Shown here one piece after another: positions 1 through 7,507 of a DNA stretch of 64,000 nt. Positions within the stretch are counted from its first letter, which is position 1. The number at the start of each line of letters is the position of its first letter. The position numbers and the translations under genes are program-made. The notes beneath the pieces were generated by a model. That model made no database searches. It was not told the origin of the DNA and saw only the letters and a program-made list of their open reading frames with translations. This DNA comes from an uncultured bacterium. Lineage in GTDB: Bacteria > Verrucomicrobiota > Lentisphaeria > Victivallales > Victivallaceae. The stretch is taken from contig URVC01000014.1 of NCBI GenBank assembly GCA_900551245.1, positions 1 to 64,000 on the forward strand. Reading direction: 5' to 3'.

Positions 1-385
1 GTTCTCTCAGAGAACTCCAAACCCTTGGAACCCTAAAAGCTAACTTTTCATCGGAAACCGGACGCACGACGTCCTTTTTTTATTTGACTGAATCCTCCGC
101 AAAGCGGAGAAGCTTTGAGCGAACAGCAAAGCAGGTATACTGTGATTTGACATACATTTTCTCCATTCCGCCGCTTTTCGGCGACGCAGCTTATTTGATT
201 GAAGACGGAAAAAGAGTATGAAAAACGGAAACTCCGTTTTTCCGGCGCAACGGTTTTTATTCAAACAAACCGCCTAAAACAAAAAAATCCGTGCCACAGA
301 CACGCATCCGAAGCGTGCGGCACGGTTCCATTTTTCTTTCTTGAAAAAGTCCATGAAGAAAAAACCTTATTTTTTCTGAAAACCC
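1..385. other. Gene-free stretch at the left edge
   Basis: I see no convincing protein gene here. The open frames on both strands are short, rich in Lys, Arg, Phe and Ser, and lack good ribosome-binding sites. The stretch holds a perfect small hairpin (CTCCGC, AAA, GCGGAG, at 95-109) and a larger bidirectional terminator at 289-325, listed separately. It is A/T-rich intergenic DNA of the clostridial-type segment. Confidence 0.55.
281..338. terminator. Bidirectional intrinsic terminator
   Basis: A run of A residues (281-287) precedes a strong stem. CCGTGCC (289-295) pairs with GGCACGG (319-325), and an inner CACGC/GCGTG stem sits inside it. A T-rich run follows at 326-338. The layout can stop transcription from either side. 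It isolates the downstream small-RNA units from whatever lies to the left. Confidence 0.6.
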
Positions 386-414
386 TTGCAAATCCCGTCA
401 ATATGTGCTATCAT
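386..414 (+). promoter_or_regulatory. Sigma-A-type promoter of small RNA copy 1
   Basis: A -35 box TTGCAA (386-391) is followed by a 17-bp spacer and a -10 box TATCAT (409-414). The spacer is nearly identical to that of the second copy at 553-569, so the conserved unit includes the promoter. The predicted start is about base 421, where the conserved RNA sequence begins. Confidence 0.7.
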
Positions 415-420
415 ATCGAT

Positions 421-512
421 AGGGCGCCGGTTATCCGGTTGTATAAGGTAGTGCTCGCACACTTCTTATGCAGGGCTGTTGTATGCCAGTACACAGCCCG
501 CCTGTTTTTTGT
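421..512 (+). ncRNA. Structured small RNA, tandem copy 1
   Basis: No known family was recognised. The transcript of about 90 nt would fold into three hairpins. The first is CCGG-TTAT-CCGG. The second is GTATAAG (441-447) with CTTATGC (465-471). The third is a terminator in which GGGCTG (473-478) pairs with CAGCCC (494-499), extended by an inner TGTA/TACA stem and followed by T6. The copy 161 bases downstream keeps the first two helices and changes the terminator stem on both sides, which supports a real structured RNA. It has no ribosome-binding site or ORF of note. It could be a regulatory sRNA or a leader remnant. Confidence 0.65.
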
Positions 513-546
513 TTTTAAAGCTTTTAACAGATATTCCCGAATCCTC

Positions 547-575
547 TTGCAAATCCTGTCAAAATGTGTTATCAT
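547..575 (+). promoter_or_regulatory. Sigma-A-type promoter of small RNA copy 2
   Basis: TTGCAA (547-552), a 17-bp spacer and TATCAT (570-575). The spacer matches that of copy 1 at nearly every base. The distance from the -10 box to the conserved RNA start (six bases) is the same as in copy 1. Confidence 0.7.
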
Positions 576-581
576 AAGCAC

Positions 582-680
582 AGGGTGCCGGTCATCCGGT
601 TGTATAAGATAGCGCTCGTACACACTTCTTATGCAGGGCTCGTCGTGCTTGCAACACGGCGGCCCGCCTGTTTTTGTTGT
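582..680 (+). ncRNA. Structured small RNA, tandem copy 2
   Basis: This is the second copy of the RNA at 421-512. It keeps the CCGG-TCAT-CCGG hairpin and the GTATAAG (602-608)/CTTATGC (628-634) helix. The terminator stem has been rewritten: CGTCGTG pairs with CACGGCG around a CTTGCAA loop, inside GGGC/GCCC, followed by T5 from 671. Both arms differ from copy 1 yet still pair. The loop sequences have diverged, so the two RNAs could have different targets. The next gene (832) has its own promoter and lies outside the unit. Confidence 0.65.
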
Positions 681-773
681 TTTTATTATATCGCGTTTGG
701 TTTGAAATGTCAACAGGTTTTGGAAAAAATATCGGAAAAATTCATTTTTTCCACTTTGTTTTTTAGAGGCATA

Positions 774-802
774 TTGTATTTTTGATATGAACATGTTATG
801 AT
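774..802 (+). promoter_or_regulatory. Promoter of the small membrane protein gene
   Basis: TTGTAT (774-779), a 17-bp spacer and TATGAT (797-802), ending 29 bases before the start codon at 832. An AGGAGG ribosome-binding site follows at about 822-827. Confidence 0.55.
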
Positions 803-831
803 ATTGTTGTATCATTCACATAGGAGGCAAT

Positions 832-1089
832 ATGAAATACATTTACATCGGATTCGCTTTTCTTCTTTTCGGCAACATCATCGCCAACATCCCGAGCGAC
901 CTCTATCAGCTTGCCGCGGTCTGCCTTGGGCTTATCGGGTGCATCGTGCTCGGCGTCGGCATTTATCAGGAATACGGCAGCAAAAAGACCGCGCCTTCTC
1001 CCGAAGCGGATGCCAGACAAGCCTCAAAATCCGCCGACGCAGAGAAAATCGACAGTGCCGACACGGGAAATGGCGGCAAAAATTCATAA
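832..1089 (+). CDS. Small two-helix membrane protein, unknown function
   Basis: An 85-residue protein with a strong AGGAGG site five bases before ATG. Residues 3-22 and 26-46 are two hydrophobic segments separated by a short NIPSD turn. A polar, Ala/Ser/Asp-rich tail of about 35 residues follows and is probably exposed to one side of the membrane. No family was recognised. It has its own promoter and a bidirectional terminator directly after the stop, so it is a single-gene unit. The clear RBS, promoter and terminator make it a real gene despite its size. Confidence 0.7.
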   Translation: MKYIYIGFAFLLFGNIIANIPSDLYQLAAVCLGLIGCIVLGVGIYQEYGSKKTAPSPEADARQASKSADAEKIDSADTGNGGKNS

Positions 1090-1098
1090 GACTATCCC

Positions 1099-1133
1099 AA
1101 AGAAAGGAGCTTGCGCAGCAAGCTCCTTTCTTT
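1099..1133. terminator. Bidirectional terminator between convergent genes
   Basis: A perfect 15-bp stem: the arm at 1099-1113 pairs with the arm at 1119-1133 around a five-base loop. The outer ends are A-rich on the left and T-rich on the right, so it serves the plus-strand gene ending at 1089 and the minus-strand VanZ-like gene ending at 1132. Confidence 0.85.
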
Positions 1134-1626
1134 ATTCCGTTATCGTTTTCTTTCCCGCACTTCTCTTTCGGATAAGCGCCGCAAGTCCCAGCATGACCAA
1201 CACGCCGCAGAGCACGCCCACGCTGTCCAGCAGCACGTCGAGCACGGACGCATGCCGTCCCGGCACAAAATACTGGTGCAGCTCATCCGACGCGGCATAC
1301 AATACGGATATCCCAAAGGATATGAGCCCGCACCGATACGGCTTCATGGCGAAAGTGGCGAAAAACCCGCAGACCGCGGCGCCGAGCGCAAAATATTCGG
1401 CGAAATGGGCAAGCTTTCGGAGCACCGTCCCGAATGCGATCACTGTTTGCTCGTATTCCTCGCCGCCCTCCCCGTTTCCGGAGCCGATGATCTGCAAAAT
1501 TTTTTCCGACAAATTATCGCTGGAATTTCCCGATTTTTCGCCGTTCTGCGCGGAAAACCAAAAAATCGCGGCGGCAAGTACAAGCGCAAAAACAAGCATT
1601 AGATAGCGCATGATCTGTTTTTTCAT
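1132..1626 (-). CDS. VanZ-like family membrane protein
   Basis: A 164-residue protein with an N-terminal membrane segment (about residues 7-25), a polar loop and three further hydrophobic segments. The VanZ-like signature is visible as RKLAHFAEYFALG around residues 70-82 and SDELHQYF with PGRHAS and LDVLLDS after residue 112. VanZ was named for low-level teicoplanin resistance in enterococci, but most clostridial relatives have no tested role. A CGGAG site lies shortly before the ATG. It is transcribed alone, toward the terminator at 1099-1133. Confidence 0.85.
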   Translation of the reverse strand: MKKQIMRYLMLVFALVLAAAIFWFSAQNGEKSGNSSDNLSEKILQIIGSGNGEGGEEYEQTVIAFGTVLRKLAHFAEYFALGAAVCGFFATFAMKPYRCGLISFGISVLYAASDELHQYFVPGRHASVLDVLLDSVGVLCGVLVMLGLAALIRKRSAGKKTITE

Positions 1627-1783
1627 GAAAATCTCCGGTCAAAAATTTCGATTCTGCTTTATTATATCCTGTTTTCCTTTTTTGGTCAATGTTTTCGGCG
1701 GCAAATTGACTTTTTCAGACGGCCATACATATCATGAGAGTAGACGAAAACACGTCAAAATTCATGAAAAGGAGAATCAACAA

Positions 1784-2092
1784 GTGCAATATTCCAGAAA
1801 CACCGCGCGCCGGATGCTTGAATATCAGAACCGCATCAACACAGCTGCGGCAAGCGCCACCGCCGGTGACAAATATATGAACACGAAAAATGGATATGTG
1901 AGCGCCGCTACCCAGAGTCAGGACATGGTCGGATGCGGCTCCATTTCCAACCAGCCCCTCAGCCTCGCGATGGCATACGTTCCTTTCCAAGAGTTCCGGG
2001 ACCTCAACGAGCCCGACGAGGCGCTTGCCGCAGGAACCCTCTTCCGCGAGCTTGACAAGCCGTTCTACGGTCAAAGGAGGAAGATGGGATGA
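1784..2092 (+). CDS. cotJA: Spore coat protein CotJA
   Basis: A 102-residue protein, first gene of the cotJABC operon, which encodes an inner spore-coat complex in Bacillus and Clostridia. The diagnostic C-terminal half is present: LAMAYVPFQEF, then DEALAAGTLF and ELDKPF. I chose the GTG at 1784 because AAAAGGAG lies nine bases upstream; the open frame extends to 1610 but that part has no RBS and no family similarity. The stop overlaps the next start (ATGA), so cotJB is translationally coupled. Its presence points to an endospore former. In related species cotJ is expressed in the mother cell under sigma E, but I could not define that promoter here. Confidence 0.88.
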   Translation: MQYSRNTARRMLEYQNRINTAAASATAGDKYMNTKNGYVSAATQSQDMVGCGSISNQPLSLAMAYVPFQEFRDLNEPDEALAAGTLFRELDKPFYGQRRKMG

Positions 2093-2343
2093 ACGAAAGA
2101 GAAAAGCTGCTCCGCCGTATTCAGGCGGAGGATTTTGCAACGCTGGAAACCGTTCTCTATTTGGACGGACATCCGACCAACAAAAAAGCGCTTGCTTTCT
2201 ATGACAAGCACCGCGCAATCGCCAAGGGTCTGCGCGACGAATATGAGGGAAAATTCGGTCCCCTTACGATTTACGGAAACAACGACATGAACGACTGGCA
2301 CTGGATTGACAAACCGTGGCCGTGGGAAAGAGAGGCAAATTAA
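2089..2343 (+). CDS. cotJB: Spore coat protein CotJB
   Basis: An 84-residue protein of normal CotJB length. It starts with the family's helix (EREKLLRRIQAEDF), then LYLDGHP, and ends in the characteristic WHWIDKPWPW segment. An AAAGGAGG site inside the end of cotJA precedes the ATG, and the start overlaps the cotJA stop. CotJB is a small coat component needed with CotJC for assembly of the CotJ layer. The molecular role is not established. Confidence 0.92.
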   Translation: MNEREKLLRRIQAEDFATLETVLYLDGHPTNKKALAFYDKHRAIAKGLRDEYEGKFGPLTIYGNNDMNDWHWIDKPWPWEREAN

Positions 2344-2346
2344 GCT

Positions 2347-2940
2347 ATGTGGGCATATGAGAAAAAATTACAGTATCCGGTCAAAATCAAGAATCCGAAT
2401 CCGACATACGCGAAAATCATCATGAGCCAGCTCGGCGGTCCCGACGGCGAGATGGGCGCGGCCACGCGCTACCTCAATCAGCGCTACACCATGCCTTATG
2501 GAGAAATCATCGGCATTTTGACCGACGTCGGCACGGAGGAGCTCGCGCACCAAGAGATGATCGCGGCGATCGTCTATCAGCTGACAAGAAATCTTTCTAT
2601 GGATGAAATTGTGAAATCCGGCTTCGACACCTATTTCGTCGATCATACCGCCGGCATTTATCCGGTATCCGCGGCCGGCGTTCCGTTTACCGCCTCCTAT
2701 CTCGGGGTAAAAGGCGACCTCTTCGCCGATCTCAACGAGGACCTCGCTGCGGAACAGAAAGCAAGGGTCACCTACGACAACATTCTGCGTCTTGTGGACG
2801 ATCCCGATGTGCGCGATCCGATCAAATTCCTGCGCCAGCGGGAAGTCACCCACTATCAGCGCTTCGGAGACGCGCTGCGTGTCGCACAGGACAATATGGA
2901 TTCCAAGAATTTTTACGCATACAATCCGGAATTCGACTAA
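2347..2940 (+). CDS. cotJC: Spore coat protein CotJC, manganese-catalase family
   Basis: A 197-residue protein of the four-helix manganese-catalase fold. Ferritin-like metal-ligand motifs are present: EELAHQEM near residues 73-80, EQKARVTYDNIL near 137-148, and a final REVTHYQRF. It starts three bases after cotJB and ends at a strong terminator. CotJC is a coat-associated catalase homologue. The ligand-bearing motifs look intact, so catalase activity is possible but inferred. Confidence 0.93.
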   Translation: MWAYEKKLQYPVKIKNPNPTYAKIIMSQLGGPDGEMGAATRYLNQRYTMPYGEIIGILTDVGTEELAHQEMIAAIVYQLTRNLSMDEIVKSGFDTYFVDHTAGIYPVSAAGVPFTASYLGVKGDLFADLNEDLAAEQKARVTYDNILRLVDDPDVRDPIKFLRQREVTHYQRFGDALRVAQDNMDSKNFYAYNPEFD

Positions 2941-2945
2941 AAAGC

Positions 2946-2974
2946 AAAAAAGACGGCGAAATCGCCGTCTTTTT
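2946..2974. terminator. Bidirectional terminator after cotJC
   Basis: The stem AGACGGCG (2951-2958) with CGCCGTCT (2963-2970) closes an AAAT loop and is flanked by A5 and T5. It serves both cotJC and the convergent ABC ATPase gene ending at 2982. Confidence 0.9.
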
Positions 2975-2981
2975 CCATATA

Positions 2982-3776
2982 CTATCCCAAAAGCGCGCGG
3001 TCGCTTGCAAACTGCGTGCCGCTGAGCTTTCTGAATTTATCGAGCAGGTCCTCAATCGTGAGCTTCTTTTTCTCCTCGCCGGAAATATCGAAGATGATTC
3101 CGCCCTCATGCATCATGATAAGCCGGTTGCCGTGATTGATCGCATCCTGCATGTTATGCGTCACCATGAGCGCCGTGAGATTCTCCTCCTCGATGATTTT
3201 ATCCGTGAGCGCCATGACCTTTGCCGCCGTTGCGGGATCCAGCGCCGCCGTATGCTCGTCGAGAAGCAGCAGCTTCGGGCGCACGAGCGTCGCCATCAGC
3301 AGCGTCACCGCCTGACGCTGTCCTCCCGAAAGAAGCCCCACCTTGCTGGAAAGACGGTGTTCCAGTCCGAGCCCCAGCTCGGCAAGCATCCGTTTATATT
3401 CCTCCCGCTCCGCGCTGCGGATTCCCCAGCCGAGTCCGCGGCGCTTGCCGCGGCGTCTTGCCAGCGCAAGGTTTTCTTCAATTTCCATATCCGCAGCGGT
3501 GCCCATCATGGGATCCTGAAACACACGTCCGAGCAGCTTTGCCCTTTTGTATTCAAGCATGCCTGTCACATCGCTGCCGTCGATGATAATCTGTCCCGAA
3601 TCCGGACGCCATACGCCGGCAATGGCGTTGAGCATCGTCGATTTTCCGGCGCCGTTGCCGCCGATCACGGTGACAAAATCCCCGTCATTCAGCGTGAGCG
3701 TGAGATTTTTGAGCGCAACTTTCTCATTTACCGTGCCTGCGTTAAAGGTTTTGGTGATATTTTTAAGCTCCAGCAT
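2982..3776 (-). CDS. ABC importer ATPase (TrpXYZ-like class)
   Basis: A 264-residue nucleotide-binding subunit. Visible motifs are Walker A GGNGAGKST, Q-loop QDP, signature LSGGQRQ, Walker B LLLLDEHTAAL and the H-loop in VTHNM. The EHTAALD segment is typical of the COG1101 ATPases that pair with COG4120 permeases and COG2984 binding proteins. I chose the ATG at 3776 because AAAGGGG lies nine bases upstream; the frame is open further. It overlaps the end of the permease gene by 14 bases. Some members of this class import tryptophan, but no T-box was found upstream, so the substrate here is unknown. Confidence 0.9.
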   Translation of the reverse strand: MLELKNITKTFNAGTVNEKVALKNLTLTLNDGDFVTVIGGNGAGKSTMLNAIAGVWRPDSGQIIIDGSDVTGMLEYKRAKLLGRVFQDPMMGTAADMEIEENLALARRRGKRRGLGWGIRSAEREEYKRMLAELGLGLEHRLSSKVGLLSGGQRQAVTLLMATLVRPKLLLLDEHTAALDPATAAKVMALTDKIIEEENLTALMVTHNMQDAINHGNRLIMMHEGGIIFDISGEEKKKLTIEDLLDKFRKLSGTQFASDRALLG

Positions 3777-4668
3777 TTCCACCATCCCCTTTCCTTCTGC
3801 CGCTTGATATATATTTTCCCTTCCAGTATGGCACCGCAAGGAAAAACGCCACAACAAGCGCCGACAGCATCTTTAAAAGGTCGGTGTCAAGTCCGAAGAA
3901 GATAACGGTCTGATACACAATATAATAGATGATGCCGCCGCAGATAACGCCGAGCAGGCGGACAATGAAATTGCGGGAAATCCGGGAAAAGACCGCTTCG
4001 CCGATGATGACGGCGGCAAGTCCGATGACGATCGCACCGCGTCCCATGTTGATATCCGCCGAGCCCTGATACTGCGCAAGCAGTGCGCCGGCAAGCGCGA
4101 CGATTCCATTGGAAAGCATAAGACCGAGTATCTTGTTGAAATCCGTGTTGATTCCCTGCGCGCGGCTCATGCTGATGTTGCAGCCGGTCGAACGGATGGA
4201 CGAACCGAGCTCCGTTCCGAAAAACCAATACAATACCGCAATGAGCACGATGCTGACCACAGCGAGAATCAGAAGCGTCTGTGTTTTTTTCAGCTGTGTC
4301 ACGAGCACATAGAAGTTACGTGCCGGCAAGGCCTGATTCGCTTTTCCTAAGATTTTGAGATTGACCGACCATAGAATCAGCTGTGTGAGGATTCCGGCAA
4401 GAATCGCGGGAATCCCCATAAAGGTATGAAAAACACCGGTGAGAAGCCCTGCCGCCATACCGGCGACAAGGGCGGCGAGCATCGCAAGCCATACGTTGAC
4501 ACCGGAAATAACCAGCATCGTGCAGACCGCGGCACCCGTACAAATGGAACCGTCCACCGTGAGGTCCGCGATGTCGAGCACCTTGTAGGTTATGTAGACG
4601 CCGATTGCCATAATGCCCCAAATGATCCCCTGAGCAATGGCGCCCGGCAAAGCATTCAGCCAGCCCAT
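3763..4668 (-). CDS. ABC importer permease (COG4120-like)
   Basis: A 301-residue membrane protein with about eight hydrophobic segments spread over its length. It has the family segments YKVLDIADLTVDGS near residues 28-41 and a central SMSRAQGINT loop. The start is one base after the binding-protein gene stop, and its 3' end overlaps the ATPase gene, so the three genes form one transcript. It forms the transmembrane channel of the importer. The substrate is not determined by sequence. Confidence 0.9.
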   Translation of the reverse strand: MGWLNALPGAIAQGIIWGIMAIGVYITYKVLDIADLTVDGSICTGAAVCTMLVISGVNVWLAMLAALVAGMAAGLLTGVFHTFMGIPAILAGILTQLILWSVNLKILGKANQALPARNFYVLVTQLKKTQTLLILAVVSIVLIAVLYWFFGTELGSSIRSTGCNISMSRAQGINTDFNKILGLMLSNGIVALAGALLAQYQGSADINMGRGAIVIGLAAVIIGEAVFSRISRNFIVRLLGVICGGIIYYIVYQTVIFFGLDTDLLKMLSALVVAFFLAVPYWKGKYISSGRRKGDGGNAGA

Positions 4669-4669
4669 T

Positions 4670-5632
4670 TTATTCTCCTATCGCTTTATAACCCTCAGGA
4701 ACCGTGATGCCGAGCTCCTCGCAGATTTCTTTGTTGTATTTTTTCACGGGATTCGGATCGTAAGCGATCGCCATTTCGGAAATATTCGCCTCTCCCCTCA
4801 GAATTTCCGCCGCCATTTCGCCGGTCTTGTAGCCGATTTCATAATAGCTGATGGAAAGCGTCGCAACGCCGCAGCCGGAGCAGATTCCCTCTTCGCCGGC
4901 GATGATCGGCACTTTCTTCGGCAGGACAATGTTGTTGATGGTTTCCGTGCAGGAGGCCGCCGTATTGTCCGTCGGAATGTAAATCACGTCGCAGTCGGAC
5001 GCCGCCTTTTCGGCAACCTGTGCCACGTCGTTGGAATCCGAGAATTTATATTCGATGCAGGTAATACCCTTTGCTTCAAGATACTCCTTGACCACCGCTA
5101 CCTGATAGGCGGAATTCGGCTCCGCAGAGCAGTAGAAAAGTCCGACCTTTTTAGCTTCCGGGAAGAAATCGAGAATCATCTGCGCCTGATCCGAAAGAGG
5201 CGCCAGATCGGAAGTACCCGAAATATTGCCTCCGACGGTACCGTTAAAATCCGGCAAATTCAAAGCGACGCTGTATGCCGTAATGGAGGTGCCGAGAATC
5301 GGGATTGTTGTCGTGGCATTGGACGCCGCCTGAAGAGCAGAAGTGCCGTTCGCCATAATGAGATCGACATTTTTGGATACAAAGCTGTTGACGATTGTCG
5401 AGCATGTATTCGATTCGCCCTGCGCATTCTGCAATTCAAATTTGACATTTTCCTCGCCGAGCTTGTCGATGAGCGCCTGCTTAAAGCCCTCGGTCGCGGC
5501 ATCGAGCGCGACGTGAGGCGCCTGCTGACAGATGCCGACCGTATACGTTTTCTTTTCTCCGCATGATACCAATGCGAGAGAAAGACATGCCGCTGCAAGA
5601 AGAACCGCGATGATCCTGCTGAGTGATTTCAT
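4670..5632 (-). CDS. ABC importer substrate-binding lipoprotein (COG2984-like)
   Basis: A 320-residue precursor with a lipoprotein signal (residues 1-24, lipobox LVSC), then a two-lobe periplasmic-binding-protein fold. Visible family segments are VGICQQAPH, LIMANGTSALQAA, IPILGTSITAY, and GLFYCSAEPNS. The start at 5632 has AAAGGGAG at good spacing; the frame continues upstream into the leader but without an RBS. It is the first gene of the importer operon and follows a 210-nt leader with a terminator/antiterminator pair. It resembles TrpX-type proteins; tryptophan is a guess. Confidence 0.88.
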   Translation of the reverse strand: MKSLSRIIAVLLAAACLSLALVSCGEKKTYTVGICQQAPHVALDAATEGFKQALIDKLGEENVKFELQNAQGESNTCSTIVNSFVSKNVDLIMANGTSALQAASNATTTIPILGTSITAYSVALNLPDFNGTVGGNISGTSDLAPLSDQAQMILDFFPEAKKVGLFYCSAEPNSAYQVAVVKEYLEAKGITCIEYKFSDSNDVAQVAEKAASDCDVIYIPTDNTAASCTETINNIVLPKKVPIIAGEEGICSGCGVATLSISYYEIGYKTGEMAAEILRGEANISEMAIAYDPNPVKKYNKEICEELGITVPEGYKAIGE

Positions 5633-5663
5633 TTGAATGTCTCCCTTTGATTTCAATATTTTA

Positions 5664-5811
5664 ATAAAAACGCCCCGCACTTCCGTACGATGGCGCAATA
5701 TTCGCATGATGACCGGACCGCTTATACGGCCGGACGGCAAAAATTTCTTAACATAACACAAGCAATCGTACCGCATCGCCAAACGGCAAGGAGCAGCTTC
5801 GGCACTTGCTT
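5664..5811 (-). promoter_or_regulatory. Transcription-attenuation leader of the ABC importer operon
   Basis: On the minus strand an upstream helix forms from TTGCTT (5806-5811) with AAGCAA (5760-5765), plus TGCCG (5800-5804) with CGGTA (5769-5773). Downstream, CGCC..GGCG and CGTAC..GTGCG build a terminator (5671-5695) followed by a U-rich run (5664-5670). The 3' side of the first helix contains GTACGAT (5765-5771), which is exactly complementary to ATCGTAC (5685-5691) in the terminator's 5' arm. The two folds are therefore mutually exclusive, as in an OFF riboswitch or protein-dependent attenuator. I found no T-box signature and recognised no known aptamer. Confidence 0.55.
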
Positions 5812-5850
5812 TTTCGCCCTAAATATCAGCTTCATCAAAATAGTACAATT

Positions 5851-5879
5851 ATTTTACCTGAATCGTAATCTTTTGTCAA
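5851..5879 (-). promoter_or_regulatory. Promoter of the ABC importer operon
   Basis: On the minus strand: TTGACA (5874-5879), a 17-bp spacer and TAAAAT (5851-5856). The predicted start is near 5844, which gives an untranslated leader of about 210 nt before the binding-protein start. Confidence 0.75.
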
Positions 5880-5963
5880 TACTTTTTCACAATTCTCAAT
5901 ATTTTCTCCGTTACCGCACAATTTTCCGATCTCTAACATTCCGGACAGACAAGAAAACCATAC

Positions 5964-6001
5964 AAAAAGCAGACAGCCGCTTTGGCGACTGTCTGCTTTT
6001 T
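5964..6001 (-). terminator. Terminator of pyruvate kinase
   Basis: AAAAAGCAGACAG on the left pairs with CTGTCTGCTTTTT on the right around a short loop. The left A-run supplies the U-tract for the minus-strand pyk transcript. It is symmetrical enough to act in both directions. Confidence 0.85.
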
Positions 6002-6024
6002 CCGATTTTTTGACGATATATCCT

Positions 6025-7437
6025 TTATATTGTTTCGATTTTGATGAGATTGGTCGAGCCGGATTTGCCGTTCGTTGTTCCGCCGGTGATGACGATTTTA
6101 TCGCCGCGGCCGAGATTCATAAATTTTTTCGCATAGCTTGTCGCGTGATAGAAAAGCACGTCCGTCGAGGTAAATTCCTCGGCCATAACCGGCGTCACGC
6201 CCCACGAAAGCGAAAGCTTGCGCCAAACCTTTTCGCTCGTCGTCATGCCGATGATATCCGTCGGCGAACGGAATCGGGACACCATACGCGCGGTCATGCC
6301 CGACATCGTGCAAACCACGATGGCGCGCGCACCGATATCGATCGCCATGCCGCAGGTCGCGTGAGAAATCGCGTCCGTTGTATTTTTGATGCGGAACTCG
6401 TTGGTGCGGAAACGCTCCTCATATCGGATATTGCGTTCCGCCTCCTCCGCAATCCTCGACATCGTTTTCACCGTCAGAACGGGATATTTCCCCGCCGCGG
6501 TCTCGCCGGAAAGCATAATTGCGCTCGTCCCGTCGTAAACGGCATTGGCAACATCCGAAATCTCCGCGCGCGTCGGACGCGGATTGTGAATCATCGATTC
6601 GAGCATCTCCGTCGCGGTGATGACGCGCTTTCCGAGCAGGCGGCACTTGGTAATCAGATATTTCTGAATCGCGGGCAGCTCCTCAAACGGAATCTCCACC
6701 CCCATGTCGCCGCGGCCGATCATGATGCCGTCGCACACCTCGCAGATTTCCTCTATGTTCTCAACGCCGGCACGATTTTCGATTTTGGCAATAACGTCGA
6801 TACCGTCGCCGCCGTTCTCATGCAGAAAGGTATTCAAATCGACGAGATTCTGCTTGACGGAGACAAAGGAGGCTGCGATAAAATCCACCCCGTTGCGGAT
6901 GCCGAACAGAAGATCGGACTTGTCCTGCTCGCTGAGATACGGTCCGCTCATAAGCTTTCCGGGGAAGCTCATGCTTTTGCGGTTTGAAAGCTCTCCGCCC
7001 GCGACAACGCGGCATATAGCCTCCGTCTCGGAAAGCTCCGTCACCTCAAAAATCACAAGTCCGTTGTTGACAAGAATCCTGTCCCCGAGCGCAAGATTTT
7101 CGCAAAGTCCTTTATAATTGACAGAAACGCGGTGCTCGTCGCCCTCCACGCTCTCGGTCGTGAAGGTGAAAACATCGCCGTCGGCAAGCGTGACCTTTCC
7201 CTCCTTGAACGTCCCGATCCGGTATTCCGGTCCTTTCGTATCCAGCATGATGGCGATCGGCAGTCCGAGCTTTTCCCTGACCTTTTTGATGACATCGATT
7301 TTTTCCTGATGATCCTCATGCGTGCCGTGCGAAAAATTCAGCCGCACCACATTCATGCCGGCAAGGCAAAGCTCGGTGAGCACCTCCTCCGAGGAGGAGG
7401 CGGGCCCGATCGTGCATACAATTTTGGTTTTTCTCAT
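6025..7437 (-). CDS. pyk: Pyruvate kinase
   Basis: A 470-residue enzyme that converts phosphoenolpyruvate and ADP to pyruvate and ATP, the last step of glycolysis. Visible family segments are KIVCTIGPAS, NVVRLNFSHG, MLDTKGPEYR, the active-site stretch IENRAGVENI with GIMIGRGDMGVEIP, and TATEMLESM followed by PTRAEISDVANAV. The C-terminal allosteric domain is present, but the extra phosphohistidine domain found in some Firmicutes is absent. I chose the ATG at 7437 because GGAG lies five bases before it. It is followed by a strong terminator and is probably transcribed alone or from a short upstream region. Confidence 0.96.
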   Translation of the reverse strand: MRKTKIVCTIGPASSSEEVLTELCLAGMNVVRLNFSHGTHEDHQEKIDVIKKVREKLGLPIAIMLDTKGPEYRIGTFKEGKVTLADGDVFTFTTESVEGDEHRVSVNYKGLCENLALGDRILVNNGLVIFEVTELSETEAICRVVAGGELSNRKSMSFPGKLMSGPYLSEQDKSDLLFGIRNGVDFIAASFVSVKQNLVDLNTFLHENGGDGIDVIAKIENRAGVENIEEICEVCDGIMIGRGDMGVEIPFEELPAIQKYLITKCRLLGKRVITATEMLESMIHNPRPTRAEISDVANAVYDGTSAIMLSGETAAGKYPVLTVKTMSRIAEEAERNIRYEERFRTNEFRIKNTTDAISHATCGMAIDIGARAIVVCTMSGMTARMVSRFRSPTDIIGMTTSEKVWRKLSLSWGVTPVMAEEFTSTDVLFYHATSYAKKFMNLGRGDKIVITGGTTNGKSGSTNLIKIETI

Positions 7438-7484
7438 ATAAGCTCCGTTCCGCCGCAATTTCCGGCGACATAGTAAGTATATCG

Positions 7485-7507
7485 TTTTCGGAGGACTTCT
7501 CCGAAAA
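7485..7507. other. Perfect hairpin between the PAP2 and pyk genes
   Basis: TTTTCGGAG (7485-7493) is perfectly complementary to CTCCGAAAA (7499-7507) around GACTT. It begins directly after the stop of the PAP2 gene on the minus strand. No clear U-run follows on that strand, so it may be a weak terminator, an mRNA 3'-end stabiliser or a processing site. Confidence 0.45.

Noticed and set aside
40..264. A 74-residue minus-strand protein at the left edge
   Set aside because: It has Lys/Arg/Ser-rich sequence, no convincing RBS, and covers a small hairpin. I could not support it as a gene.
421..680. A CRISPR array
   Set aside because: There are only two long, diverged copies, each with its own promoter and terminator, and no short identical repeats with unique spacers or cas genes.
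199..815. Overlapping small proteins of 73-137 residues in the first 800 bases
   Set aside because: They lie across the sRNA units and terminators, have no ribosome-binding sites, and their frames ignore the repeat structure.
5633..5850. A T-box riboswitch for tryptophan upstream of the ABC importer
   Set aside because: The conserved T-box sequence (AGGGTGGAACCGCG type) is not present on the minus strand, so I describe only a terminator/antiterminator leader.
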